Shown here piece after piece: positions 19,110 to 27,752 of a stretch of DNA of 64,000 nucleotides. The first letter of the stretch is position 1; each line of letters opens with the position of its first letter. The stretch comes from an uncultured Flavobacteriales bacterium (GTDB lineage: Bacteria; Bacteroidota; Bacteroidia; Flavobacteriales_D; Sanyastnellaceae): the NCBI GenBank assembly GCA_938082505.1, contig CALLLH010000027.1:18795-82794 (forward strand), read 5' to 3'. The position numbers and the translations under genes are program-made. A model generated the notes under the pieces. That model saw only the letters and a program-made list of their open reading frames with translations. It made no database searches and was not told the DNA's origin.

Positions 19110-19787
19110 TCAGCAGCCTTCGCCGAATCCTCCCAGCATCTGGAGGACATCCGATACGGTCACGGCTCCATCGCCGTCGAGGTCTGCCCCGCAGTCCACG
19201 AGACAACCGAAATCAGCCAGCACGACGAGTACATCGGCGACGGAAACGAAGAAGTCGCCTGTGAGGTCCAGCAGGCAGGCGAGTTCCTCAAAGCTGATGA
19301 GGCCGTCGCAGTTGTTGTCCAATCCGCTGGCGGTGCCGGGAGCTCCCGGGAATATGCTGGCGTCTCCGTCATCGCAATCGCAGATGACGTTCTCCCCATC
19401 ACCATCGAGGTCCACGATGCCGGCACAATCCTCGAATTGCGCCTGGCAATTGGCAAGGATGCAGGCTTCACAATCGGCTGCACTCCCAAAACCGCATACA
19501 AAGAAGCAGTTGTCTTGGGCACAGGTGCTTTGTTCAGCAAAACACCCGACACAACCTGTGCTCATCGTGGGAATGGCCGCTGCAATGCAACTGGAGAAAC
19601 AAGCATTCAGGTCGCCTGCGAAAATGCAATCGAAGCCACATGCGAAAATGGCGTCATTGACTGCAGCGCCATCCTGACATAATATGCTGAAATCCAAGGA
19701 ATCACACTGCGCCTGAAGCCCTTGGAGGGGCAGGGTGGACAGGCACCATGCGAGCATGCCCCCAATTCTTGAGATTCGGTTCGTCAT
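19110..19787 (-). CDS. secreted Cys-rich protein with MopE-like motif and dockerin-like C-terminus
   Basis: A 225-residue exported protein of unknown function. A signal peptide (GGMLAWCLSTLPLQGLQAQ) precedes a Cys-dense domain of roughly residues 25-120. An acidic segment, CDCDDGDASIFPGAPG, then resembles the calcium/metal-binding MopE-type motif and ends in NNCDG. The last 55 residues form two EF-hand-like loops (DLTGDFFVSVADV and DLDGDGAVTVSDV), and the protein stops at its final Cys. The ATG at 19787 has a TTATTTG box six bases before it. It ends one base after the dehydrogenase in convergent orientation. Confidence 0.75.
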   Translation of the reverse strand: MTNRISRIGGMLAWCLSTLPLQGLQAQCDSLDFSILCQDGAAVNDAIFACGFDCIFAGDLNACFSSCIAAAIPTMSTGCVGCFAEQSTCAQDNCFFVCGFGSAADCEACILANCQAQFEDCAGIVDLDGDGENVICDCDDGDASIFPGAPGTASGLDNNCDGLISFEELACLLDLTGDFFVSVADVLVVLADFGCLVDCGADLDGDGAVTVSDVLQMLGGFGEGC

Positions 19788-19820
19788 CACATACAAATAA
19801 CGCCAGCGGGCCGTTCAGGT

Positions 19821-20669
19821 TCATTGCTCCAGGGCAAAGCCCCCTCCATCCAGGGCTTTTCCAGCTTCAACGATGTCCTCTGGACGGGTGAGGTCCAAAA
19901 AAGCACCCGCCATGGGAATCGCCCTCATGGTCCAGTGGCCTGACTTGATGCCCATCGAGACGGCCATGGGAAGCTCCCGCTCAAGCCTCACGGGATGCTC
20001 AGGGGTGTTCCGGACGGCTTCGAGGAAATCGCCATGGGGGGCCCGGAAATAGTTCATGCTCACCCGAGGCCTTCCGTCCGGCCAAACGGATGCAGACACT
20101 TCTTCGGGGCTGGGTTTCTCTATGATGCCGGACAGCTGTCCCGAAGGGTTCGCTTGGAGCACGGCAAAGGCGAGGATCCGGTCAGGAGGGAGTCCCAGGC
20201 GGTCGGGTTGAAATGCGGGCAACGCGCAATCGTGCTTGAACAGCTCACGGAACATGCCCCGCGGAGGCAGATTGTCCCCGTTGGCCACCGTGATAGGGTG
20301 CCCCTGCCATGCCTTCATGGCTTCCAGTGCCAATTGCACCGCTTGTGCCGTTCCCTCAGGCTTGGTCCTCCCGGCAGGGATGGACTGCCTGATGAAATCC
20401 AAGGCCAAGCCCGGAATGGGATGGGCAGAGAAATGGGACGGTGTGAGTTGGTCGTCCGCCGCGATGACCACGCAAGCCGCAGTGCAACCCTCTTCCCGCA
20501 ATTGCAACAGCAAATGCTCGAGCAAGGGCCTTCCACCTTGGCCAATGCGGATCATCGCCTTGGGCCGGGACTGCGCTTCCATCAGGATTTCGGCCGAAAC
20601 GGAGGCCGAGGCCCTCATGCGGCTTCCCTTGCCCGCCGCCATGATGATGGTCGGATTCACGATGTGCAT
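19821..20669 (-). CDS. sugar-phosphate nucleotidyltransferase
   Basis: A 282-residue nucleotidyltransferase of the NTP_transferase fold that would couple a sugar 1-phosphate to an NTP. The N-terminal signature is TIIMAAGKGSRMRA, and a metal-binding ANGDN follows at about residue 135. The substrate domain includes GIIEKPSPEEVS and the chain ends in GKALDGGGFALEQ. Its ATG lies 13 bases inside the end of the upstream GHMP kinase gene, so the two are translationally coupled. With that kinase and the symporter it can convert an imported free sugar into an activated NDP-sugar. The identity of the sugar and nucleotide is not predictable. Confidence 0.82.
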   Translation of the reverse strand: MHIVNPTIIMAAGKGSRMRASASVSAEILMEAQSRPKAMIRIGQGGRPLLEHLLLQLREEGCTAACVVIAADDQLTPSHFSAHPIPGLALDFIRQSIPAGRTKPEGTAQAVQLALEAMKAWQGHPITVANGDNLPPRGMFRELFKHDCALPAFQPDRLGLPPDRILAFAVLQANPSGQLSGIIEKPSPEEVSASVWPDGRPRVSMNYFRAPHGDFLEAVRNTPEHPVRLERELPMAVSMGIKSGHWTMRAIPMAGAFLDLTRPEDIVEAGKALDGGGFALEQ

Positions 20670-21673
20670 GCTGCGCCCTGGTCCATTTCCACGCGCCAGG
20701 CGCCCGCTGCGCCGGCCTCCTTCATGGCTTTTATGACATCCTCCGACCGGTATTCCGGACTCAGCACGAAGCAGCATCCTCCTCCCCCCGATCCGTTGAT
20801 CTTGCCGCCCCAAGCTCCCGCTGCGATGGCGGCCTCGAGCATGGATTCAATGCGGGCGGTAGAAAGACCGAGAACGTCCCTCAACACGGCATGGTGGCGG
20901 GTGAGGTCCTTTCCGAATTCCGCGCCGTCCGGCTTCCCCTTGGCCATGGCCCTTCCCCATTTTTCCTCGAGGTCGCGGTTGATCCTTGTGCCCGCGAGCA
21001 GGTTCATTTCGTCGTCAGACAATGCGGGATCCTCCTCATCCAGGCAAGGCATCAGCGGAATACGTGCATCCCTGCACCGTCTGAGGTGGCCCTGGGTGTC
21101 CTTGGGTTGGCCCGAGTCACCGAGAATGAAGACGCCTTCGGGCAGGGTCAATTCTCGGGGAGCCCCGGAGCCGAATCTCCGCAGACCGCCATGGCCACAG
21201 GCGAACTGGTCCATGTTCCCACCCGCACCATTGAAGTCCAGCACTTCATACCTATGGCAACGTTCCACGACGTCCTCCGCGCTGAATCCGCCGTTGAGGA
21301 TCTTCAGCCATCCTGCAATCCACGCTGTCATGAGCGCGGTCGAAGAACTGCAGCCTGCCCTGACCGGGACGTCGCTTGTGATGTGGACGTGCCATCCGCC
21401 GTCTTGAGGAACGCCGCCTTCGCGCAACAGGCAACCGAGTGCATGTCGCAGGGGGTCTGATTGTCGATTCCGGGCCAATTCAGGGAGCTCAAACACGTCC
21501 ATTTCCCCGAGGATGGCACTGGTCAGTTTGACGCGATTCCCTTCTGCCGGACTGAATTCAAGGTGGCACCGCCGGTTCATGGCCATGGCGATGACCGGAA
21601 GGCCCAAATAGTCCTGATGCTCCCCGAACAGACAGAGCCTTCCCGGCGCGGAACTGACAAAGGCCTGCCTCAT
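20657..21673 (-). CDS. GHMP-superfamily sugar kinase (galactokinase-like)
   Basis: A 338-residue small-molecule kinase. The N-terminal signature APGRLCLFGEHQDYLGLP matches galactokinase-type sugar binding, the phosphate-binding loop is DVPVRAGCSSSTALMTAW, and motif 3 is KINGSGGGGCCFVLSP. This family phosphorylates the anomeric or another hydroxyl of a sugar. It overlaps the upstream transporter gene as ATGA and the downstream nucleotidyltransferase by 13 bases, so the three form one tight operon. A mevalonate-pathway role is less likely because of the GEHxDY motif and the neighbours. Confidence 0.85.
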   Translation of the reverse strand: MRQAFVSSAPGRLCLFGEHQDYLGLPVIAMAMNRRCHLEFSPAEGNRVKLTSAILGEMDVFELPELARNRQSDPLRHALGCLLREGGVPQDGGWHVHITSDVPVRAGCSSSTALMTAWIAGWLKILNGGFSAEDVVERCHRYEVLDFNGAGGNMDQFACGHGGLRRFGSGAPRELTLPEGVFILGDSGQPKDTQGHLRRCRDARIPLMPCLDEEDPALSDDEMNLLAGTRINRDLEEKWGRAMAKGKPDGAEFGKDLTRHHAVLRDVLGLSTARIESMLEAAIAAGAWGGKINGSGGGGCCFVLSPEYRSEDVIKAMKEAGAAGAWRVEMDQGAACTS

Positions 21674-23445
21674 GCCTTGCGCTGCAATCGCAGGATGAAC
21701 GCAATGGACAGGCCCGTCAATGCGCCGAAGAGCATACCCGTGGCTCCGTGTCCATAGATGACGGAGCCGAACCCCAGGAGCAGGCCATACACGGCGACGC
21801 AACCCAGGAAGGCCTGAAGGAGTGCCCGCGGCACATTCCATTCTTCCTCCGGAGCCCCCGTCCTTTTGAACCGCCGCCATCCCGGGCCACCAGGGCGGAC
21901 CCGGTCCACGAACGCTTGAAGCACATCTTCGCGTTCAGCAGGCAGCACAAAAGCACAGATCAGCCATCCAACCGTGGTGATGGTGGCACCCCAAACCAAT
22001 TTCTCCCAGGAAGCCAATTCAGGCACGATCGCTACCGGGTTGGCGGCCAAGGCGTCATGGGCCCATGTGAAATACGCTGCGACGACCAACGACAGCACCA
22101 TCGCTGCAATCTCCGTGGCCGCAGAGATGCGCCACCAGAACCAACGCAGGATGAAGAGCCCGCCAGTCCCCGCACCCAGCAGCAACAGCAAGTTGAATGC
22201 CTGACCGGCTGAGGTCAGGGTAAGGCTGAGCAATGCTCCGGCCAACAGCGAGATGACGGTGGCCCACCGGCCTGCCGCCACCTTTTGGGGCTCTGTGGCT
22301 TCGGGTCGGATGAAACGACACCACAGGTCATTGACGAGATAGCTGGCCCCCAGGTTCACCTGGGTGCTCATTGTAGAGATGAAGGCGGCCAGCAGGGATG
22401 CGGCCACCCATCCCAGCATGCCGGAAGGCAGGAGACTGAGCATGGCGGGATACGCCACGTCATGTCCCACTTTGTCAGAGGCAAGGGCCGGAAAGGCGGA
22501 TGCGATGGACTCCAGGTCGGGGAATACGATCAGCGAGGCCAGGGCCACGATGATCCATGGCCAAGGCCGAAGGGCATAGTGTGCCGCATTGAACAGCAGG
22601 GTGGCGCCGACGGCATCATCCTCGCTTCGGGCACTGAACATTCTCTGGGCGATGTAACCGCCTCCACCGGGCTCGGCGCCCGGATAATAACTCGCCCACC
22701 ATTGTACAGCCAAGGGCACGAGCAAGACCGGCACCCACACCGAGGGGTCGTCGAAATCGGGCCACATGGACAATTTGCCCGCCACATTCGGATGGGCCAT
22801 GAGCCCTTCCATCCCCCCGACCTCGGGCATGGACAACACCCACAAGCACGCGGCCACTGCTCCTCCCATCGCGAGAACAAACTGAAACAGGTCGGTCCAC
22901 AGTATGGCGCGCAATCCACCATAGGCGCTGAAGAAGAGGGTCACGCTGCAGGTCACGGTGAGCGTCAGCCATCCAGGCCATCCGAGCAGGATGCTGCCGA
23001 GTTTGATGGCAGCCAGGCTCACGGTGGCCATCACGAGAACATTGAACACAAGGCCCAGATAAATGGCGCGGAACCCCCGGAGGAAGGCCCCCGCCTTTCC
23101 GCCATAACGCAACTCATAGAAGGCGATGTCGGTGAGCACCCCCGATCGACGCCACAACCTTGCATAGACGAACACCGTCAGCATGCCCGTCAACAGAAAG
23201 GCCCACCAGGCCCAATTGCCCGACACACCTTGCTGCCTTACCAGGTCGGTAACCAGGTTGGGGGTGTCCGCGCTGAAGGTGGTGGCCACCATGGAGGTGC
23301 CCAGCAGCCACCATGGCATGTTGCGGCCGCCCAGAAAGAAGTCATCGGCATTGTCCTCCCCTTTTCTCCCGGCCCACCATCCAATGCCGAGCACGATGAG
23401 CAGCACCACGGCAATGATGGCCCAATCCAACGATGTCAATTGCAT
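21670..23445 (-). CDS. sodium:solute symporter (SLC5 family)
   Basis: A 591-residue inner-membrane symporter with about 13-14 hydrophobic helices. The family start is WAIIAVVLLIVLGIGWWAGR, followed by the helix-2 motif DDFFLGGRNMPWWLLGTSM. It resembles sodium/sugar cotransporters, and its partners are a sugar kinase and a nucleotidyltransferase, which supports a sugar substrate. The chosen ATG (23445) is the one preceded by a TACTTTC box at five bases. An in-frame extension to 23517 adds 24 residues with no hydrophobic or family character. It is the first gene of the sugar-salvage operon. Confidence 0.92.
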   Translation of the reverse strand: MQLTSLDWAIIAVVLLIVLGIGWWAGRKGEDNADDFFLGGRNMPWWLLGTSMVATTFSADTPNLVTDLVRQQGVSGNWAWWAFLLTGMLTVFVYARLWRRSGVLTDIAFYELRYGGKAGAFLRGFRAIYLGLVFNVLVMATVSLAAIKLGSILLGWPGWLTLTVTCSVTLFFSAYGGLRAILWTDLFQFVLAMGGAVAACLWVLSMPEVGGMEGLMAHPNVAGKLSMWPDFDDPSVWVPVLLVPLAVQWWASYYPGAEPGGGGYIAQRMFSARSEDDAVGATLLFNAAHYALRPWPWIIVALASLIVFPDLESIASAFPALASDKVGHDVAYPAMLSLLPSGMLGWVAASLLAAFISTMSTQVNLGASYLVNDLWCRFIRPEATEPQKVAAGRWATVISLLAGALLSLTLTSAGQAFNLLLLLGAGTGGLFILRWFWWRISAATEIAAMVLSLVVAAYFTWAHDALAANPVAIVPELASWEKLVWGATITTVGWLICAFVLPAEREDVLQAFVDRVRPGGPGWRRFKRTGAPEEEWNVPRALLQAFLGCVAVYGLLLGFGSVIYGHGATGMLFGALTGLSIAFILRLQRKA

Positions 23446-23450
23446 GGCCT

Positions 23451-23457
23451 GAAAGTA
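23451..23457 (-). promoter_or_regulatory. -7 promoter box of the symporter operon
   Basis: TACTTTC on the minus strand, with AGGCC separating it from the ATG at 23445. It decides the start of the symporter gene. Confidence 0.5.
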
Positions 23458-23508
23458 ATACTGGCCCTCCCCTGTCGCGGCATTCATGTCCAAGCTGTGG
23501 GTCTTCGT

Positions 23509-23515
23509 TATCTTC
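23509..23515 (+). promoter_or_regulatory. -7 promoter box of the first copper monooxygenase gene
   Basis: TATCTTC followed by ATGTC and the ATG at 23521. It lies 64 bases from the divergent symporter start. Confidence 0.5.
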
Positions 23516-23520
23516 ATGTC

Positions 23521-24963
23521 ATGCGACCCCTTCTGCCGCTCTTCCTTGTATTTCCGTTTTCAGGAGTCTTGTCCCAGCAGGTCACTTTCCATGCAGACGT
23601 GGCCCCCATCATCTACCAGCATTGCACTTCCTGCCACCGCGTGGGGGAAATCGCACCGATGCCCTTCACGGATTATGGGGAGGTCGCACCTTATGGCGAG
23701 TTCATTGAATATGTCACCTCCATAGGCTACATGCCCCCATGGTCGCCGGACCCCGAATACAGCCATTTCGTAGGGGAGAATGTGCTTTCACAGGAGCAAA
23801 TCGCCACCTTGGGCGCCTGGGTGGCCGCAGGCAAACCCGAAGGTGACCCCGCGGACAACCCCGGCTTGCCGGAATTCACATCGGGAAGCCAGATCGGCAC
23901 ACCCGACCTCGTGCTGACCATGTCCGAACCTTACACGCACGGCGGAGACATGACGGATCAATACCAGGTCTTCGTCCTCCCGTCGGGGTTTGGTGATGGC
24001 ACGGCCATTCGCAGCATTGAAGTCATGCCGGGCAACCACAATGTCGCCCACCACGGCATCCTTGGATTGGATGTTTCCGGAACTGCGGCAGCATTGGACG
24101 CTGCGGATCCGGAGCCCGGATACGAGAGCTTTGGGGGGTTCGGATTCAATGCGGCGAGTTCCTTCTTCGGAGCATGGGTGCCCGGAGCGCTGCCCGTCGA
24201 ATACCCTCCCGGCATCGGCCGGACCATTCCAGCGGATGCCGACCTGCTCCTGCAGATGCACTACGGCCCCACTCCCGTGGTGGAATCGGACCTTTCGGAG
24301 GTCAATATTTTCTTTTCGAACGGGCCCATCGAACGTGAAGTGTTCACCGCCATCATGGGGCCGCAGCACTTGGATGCCCCCTTCATCCTGCCGCCGAACC
24401 AGGTGTCCTCCTTTCATGGCACCATGCCGGTCACGGAGGATGTGAGCCTGATCAACATTGCGCCCCATTGCCACCTTGTCGGGGCTTCGTGGTTGGTGTA
24501 TGCCACCTCGCCGGATGGTCAGGACACCATCCCCCTCATTTCCATTCCCCACTGGGATTTCAATTGGCAGGGCTACTTCACCTTCCCGCATCTCACGAAG
24601 ATTCCGCAGGGATACACACTGCATGGGGAGGCGACCTATGACAACACCACCAACAACCCCTTCAACCCCAATGACCCCCCTGGATGGGTGCTGTTCGGGG
24701 AGGGGACCGAGGATGAGATGTTCTTCATTTTCATCGATGTTGTTCCCTATGAGGCGGGTGACGAGGACATTGCGCTCGGACCGTCAGCAACAACCTGTCC
24801 TCCGGATGTCAACGGGGATGGCCTGGTAGGCGTGACCGACATCCTGCTGCTGCTGGCCGATTTCGGATGCCTTTCCGGATGCACGACGGATGTGGATGGG
24901 GATGGCCTCATCACGGTCTCCGATGTCCTGACCATACTCAGCGTTTTTGGAGAGCCATGCTGA
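23521..24963 (+). CDS. secreted cytochrome c-type / copper type II monooxygenase-like protein, dockerin-like end
   Basis: A 480-residue exported protein. After the signal peptide a heme-binding CTSCH site lies at residues 35-39, with a cytochrome-like domain up to about 115. A PHM-type copper domain follows, with candidate ligands His177-His178 for the first copper, and His247 in QMHYGP, His316 and His318 in PHCH, and Met400 in DEMFF for the second. The last 55 residues are two EF-hand-like loops ending in the final Cys. Known relatives hydroxylate peptides or catecholamines with ascorbate, but the substrate here is unknown. The redoxin gene starts inside its last codons. The paralogue at 25487-27013 has a T9SS end instead. 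Confidence 0.85.
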   Translation: MRPLLPLFLVFPFSGVLSQQVTFHADVAPIIYQHCTSCHRVGEIAPMPFTDYGEVAPYGEFIEYVTSIGYMPPWSPDPEYSHFVGENVLSQEQIATLGAWVAAGKPEGDPADNPGLPEFTSGSQIGTPDLVLTMSEPYTHGGDMTDQYQVFVLPSGFGDGTAIRSIEVMPGNHNVAHHGILGLDVSGTAAALDAADPEPGYESFGGFGFNAASSFFGAWVPGALPVEYPPGIGRTIPADADLLLQMHYGPTPVVESDLSEVNIFFSNGPIEREVFTAIMGPQHLDAPFILPPNQVSSFHGTMPVTEDVSLINIAPHCHLVGASWLVYATSPDGQDTIPLISIPHWDFNWQGYFTFPHLTKIPQGYTLHGEATYDNTTNNPFNPNDPPGWVLFGEGTEDEMFFIFIDVVPYEAGDEDIALGPSATTCPPDVNGDGLVGVTDILLLLADFGCLSGCTTDVDGDGLITVSDVLTILSVFGEPC

Positions 24964-25439
24964 ATCCCCTTATCCTTGGTCTTCCGGTCCGCGTCATTTT
25001 GTTCCTCGCACCACTGTGCCCCATTTGTCAGGACATGACCTTTGACCTGCGGGGCCTCGAAGCCGAGTTTGACGACCCCCGGGTTGAGTTCATCGGCGTG
25101 TTTCCCAACTCCTCTACCCGGCAGGAACAGATGGAGGCATTCGCCGAACGCTATGGAATCGAAATGACCCTGGTAAGGGACACGGCCAACTGGGCCGAAG
25201 CGCTGGGCGCCCGATGGACCCCTGAAGCCTTCATTCTCGACGTGCAGGACTCCATCCTCTATCAGGGCCGCATCAATGACCGGTACTTTGCGCCGGGCCG
25301 GCGGAAGAGCAAGACCCGCAACCGGGATCTCCGCAATGCCCTGCTCGACATCATGGCAGGGCAACCCGTGACCGTGCCGCTGACCGAGGCCGTGGGCTGT
25401 CCCATCGAAGGTGTCAAAGTGATGCCGTCGAAAAATTGA
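24957..25439 (+). CDS. redoxin (AhpC/TSA/SCO-like thioredoxin-fold protein)
   Basis: A 160-residue thioredoxin-fold protein with the active-site pair Cys21-x-x-Cys24 in LCPICQ and the cis-Pro region RWTPEAF. A short hydrophobic N-terminus (LILGLPVRVILFLAPL) could be a signal anchor. The segment VEFIGVFPN is typical of redoxins found next to, or fused to, cytochrome/copper-monooxygenase proteins in Planctomycetes and Bacteroidota. The ATG overlaps the stop of the preceding copper protein by seven bases. I infer that it delivers or maintains copper or heme-site thiols for those proteins. Confidence 0.8.
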   Translation: MLNPLILGLPVRVILFLAPLCPICQDMTFDLRGLEAEFDDPRVEFIGVFPNSSTRQEQMEAFAERYGIEMTLVRDTANWAEALGARWTPEAFILDVQDSILYQGRINDRYFAPGRRKSKTRNRDLRNALLDIMAGQPVTVPLTEAVGCPIEGVKVMPSKN

Positions 25440-25473
25440 ACCGCCCCTCCAAATGGGGCTCCAAAACAGCCCA

Positions 25474-25481
25474 TAACTTTG
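25474..25481 (+). promoter_or_regulatory. -7 promoter box of the second copper monooxygenase gene
   Basis: TAACTTTG, a perfect TAnnTTTG match, with five bases before the ATG at 25487. It gives the paralogue its own promoter behind the redoxin gene. Confidence 0.6.
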
Positions 25482-25486
25482 GTTTT

Positions 25487-27013
25487 ATGCGTGTATTGTT
25501 CATCCTGACCCTCTTTACTTCCCTTCATCTGATGTCCGATGCGCAGGTGACCTACCACCTCGATGTGGCCCCGATCATCCACAACACCTGTGCGGAGTGC
25601 CACCGGGCCGGAGAGATTGGCCCCATGCCCTTCACGACTTATGAAGAGGTCGCGGCCTACGGAGCGTTCATTGAATACGTCACTTCCATCGGCTACATGC
25701 CACCCTGGTCGCCAGATGCGGAGTACAGCCATTTTGTGGGCGAGCGCGTGCTTTCGGCGGAGGAGATCGAGACCATCAGCGCATGGGTGGATGCGGGGAT
25801 GCCGGAAGGAGACCCCGCCGACAACCCCGGGCTTCCAGACTTCCCGGATGGCAGCCAGGTTGGGGAGCCCGACCTCGTATTCAGCATGTCTGAGGCCTAC
25901 ACCCATGAAGGGAACATGGAGGACCAGTACCAGGTGTTCGTGATGCCTACGGGATTCACGGAGGATGTAACGGTTCGCTCGCTTGAGGTGAGACCGGGCA
26001 ATGGATCCATCGCCCACCATGCCATCCTCGGAGTGGACATCGAGGGCACGGCCCAGGACCTGGACGCTGCGGACCCCGGTCCCGGATATGAGAGTTTCGG
26101 TGACTTCGGATTCGAGGCGTATGAGAATTTCTTCGGGGGATGGGTGCCCGGCACGCAGACCGTCGTTTATCCCGAAGGAATAGGCCGGGTGATCCCTGCC
26201 GGCAGTGATTTGCTCATGCAGATGCACTATGGTCCCAGTGCCGTGGAGGAGAGCGACCAGACCGAAGTCAACGTCTTCCTGACCGATGGTCCCATCGAAC
26301 GTGAGGTCACCACGGGCATCATGGGCCCCTGGACCTTGGGCGAGCCCTTCTTCATCCCCGCCAACCAGGTGAAGACGTTTCACGGCACATTCACCGTGCC
26401 CGTGGACTTGAGCCTCATCAGCATCGTGCCCCATTGCCATCTGGTCGGGATTTCCTGGGAAGTCTATGCTACAGGCCCCTCAGGAGCCGATACGATCCCA
26501 CTGATTTCAATTCCCGCATGGGACTTCAATTGGCAGGGTTTCTTCACTTTCCCTACGCTGACGCGCATTCCCGCGGGATATACGCTTCACGGCATTGCGA
26601 CCTATGACAATACGGCCGACAATCCTTTCAACCCGAACGACCCTCCTCAGCTCGTCATGTACGGAGACAATACCGGGGATGAGATGTTTTTCGTGTTCTA
26701 CGATTATGTGATGTACGAAGAAGGGGACGAAGACATCTCACTCGACACGCCCTTGCTGAGCAGTGTGGAGCCCATGGAGCAGGAGGCGCCCAGCGTGCGA
26801 CTGCAACCGAATCCGGCGTCAAGACAGGTTCAAGTCCTGGTGCACCCCAGGTTCGTGGGGCAGGACTGGGCCCTCGTGGACCTGGGCGGCCGGCTGCTCG
26901 AATCCGGTGTGTTCGGTTCGCCCAATGAACGTGTACTGCTCGAAGGCATACCGGACGGAGTTTATCTCTTCCACAGTCCGGCAGGCACGGAAAGGCTCGT
27001 CATCCAACACTGA
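25487..27013 (+). CDS. secreted cytochrome c-type / copper type II monooxygenase-like protein, T9SS end
   Basis: A 508-residue paralogue of the protein at 23521-24963, alignable over almost the whole exported part. The heme site CAECH is again at residues 35-39. The copper-site signatures are HHAILG, QMHYGP, PHCHLVG and DEMFF. After about residue 430 the two diverge: this one has an Asp/Glu-rich linker and a type A T9SS domain (VRLQPNPASRQVQVLV ... DGVYLFHSPAGTERLVIQ). The two genes look like a tandem duplication in which the C-terminal sorting part was exchanged. Its 3' end overlaps the NlpC/P60 gene by 14 bases. Confidence 0.87.
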   Translation: MRVLFILTLFTSLHLMSDAQVTYHLDVAPIIHNTCAECHRAGEIGPMPFTTYEEVAAYGAFIEYVTSIGYMPPWSPDAEYSHFVGERVLSAEEIETISAWVDAGMPEGDPADNPGLPDFPDGSQVGEPDLVFSMSEAYTHEGNMEDQYQVFVMPTGFTEDVTVRSLEVRPGNGSIAHHAILGVDIEGTAQDLDAADPGPGYESFGDFGFEAYENFFGGWVPGTQTVVYPEGIGRVIPAGSDLLMQMHYGPSAVEESDQTEVNVFLTDGPIEREVTTGIMGPWTLGEPFFIPANQVKTFHGTFTVPVDLSLISIVPHCHLVGISWEVYATGPSGADTIPLISIPAWDFNWQGFFTFPTLTRIPAGYTLHGIATYDNTADNPFNPNDPPQLVMYGDNTGDEMFFVFYDYVMYEEGDEDISLDTPLLSSVEPMEQEAPSVRLQPNPASRQVQVLVHPRFVGQDWALVDLGGRLLESGVFGSPNERVLLEGIPDGVYLFHSPAGTERLVIQH

Positions 27014-27752
27014 TCGGCCAACGGGCCGCCCCAGTCCATCGGTGTGTCACCTCCCCGCCACGGTAGATCCCGTCCGGGCGCAAATCGTCGAACCGGACCT
27101 CCCCGGAGGCATGAAGGACCCGCGCGGGTTCTTCCTCCTCCTGCCAGCAGAACCCGACATGCGTCACTTTGCCGGCATCATGTCGGTGGAAAAACACAAG
27201 GTCACCGTGGCGGAGTCCATCGAATGTGGTCTCATGTGGCCTCAGGTCCCGCCATTGTAGTGATGCGTCCCTCGGCAGGCTGAATCCACAAAGGAAAGAC
27301 GACAATTGGGTCAAGCCGCTGCAGTCCATTCCCAACACGCTCTTGCCACCCCATAGGTATGGCGCTCCAAGGAAGGCATGGGCCACTTCCACCGGCTGCG
27401 AGGCCTGGGCTTGCCGGGCGCTGATGATGCTCGTTGGAACCCGGGAACCCGCGGGCAGATGGTAAGGCCTTCCCTCCCACTCGAGCACCGTCAAGGGGGA
27501 GGTCAGCAACCCCGTTTCCAAGCTGAAGGCCGCGAGTGCATCTGCAGATCCGTCGATCAGTTTCCTGTCACAGAATCCTTGGTAACCATCCGAGCGGAGC
27601 CTGACCTCGACCCAGGCTTCCTGTCCATCCAACGGCGACCATTCGACCTCCTCTCCGAAGAGGGCTTGTGTGACCATTTCCGAGCGGTCATCCGCAGCGG
27701 ACCGGATGGGGGCAATCGGCACCCGTATGATTCCTGCACTTGCCCCTTCCAT
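27000..27752 (-). CDS. NlpC/P60 family peptidoglycan hydrolase
   Basis: A 250-residue cysteine peptidase that likely cleaves peptidoglycan stem peptides. The N-terminal part (about residues 10-100) is SH3-like. The catalytic domain has Cys144 in GMDCSGLTQ, His198 in THVGF and His214 in LHASGEV. No signal peptide is visible from the chosen ATG. The start ATG overlaps the thiolase stop as TGATG, so it is probably translated from the thiolase mRNA. Export, if any, would need another route; a cytoplasmic recycling role is equally possible. Confidence 0.88.
   Translation of the reverse strand: MEGASAGIIRVPIAPIRSAADDRSEMVTQALFGEEVEWSPLDGQEAWVEVRLRSDGYQGFCDRKLIDGSADALAAFSLETGLLTSPLTVLEWEGRPYHLPAGSRVPTSIISARQAQASQPVEVAHAFLGAPYLWGGKSVLGMDCSGLTQLSSFLCGFSLPRDASLQWRDLRPHETTFDGLRHGDLVFFHRHDAGKVTHVGFCWQEEEEPARVLHASGEVRFDDLRPDGIYRGGEVTHRWTGAARWPISVG

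Noticed and set aside
22285..23520. An in-frame 412-residue N-terminal extension of the first copper monooxygenase protein.
   Set aside because: It is antisense to the symporter gene and would bury the signal peptide that begins at the ATG at 23521, which also has a promoter box.
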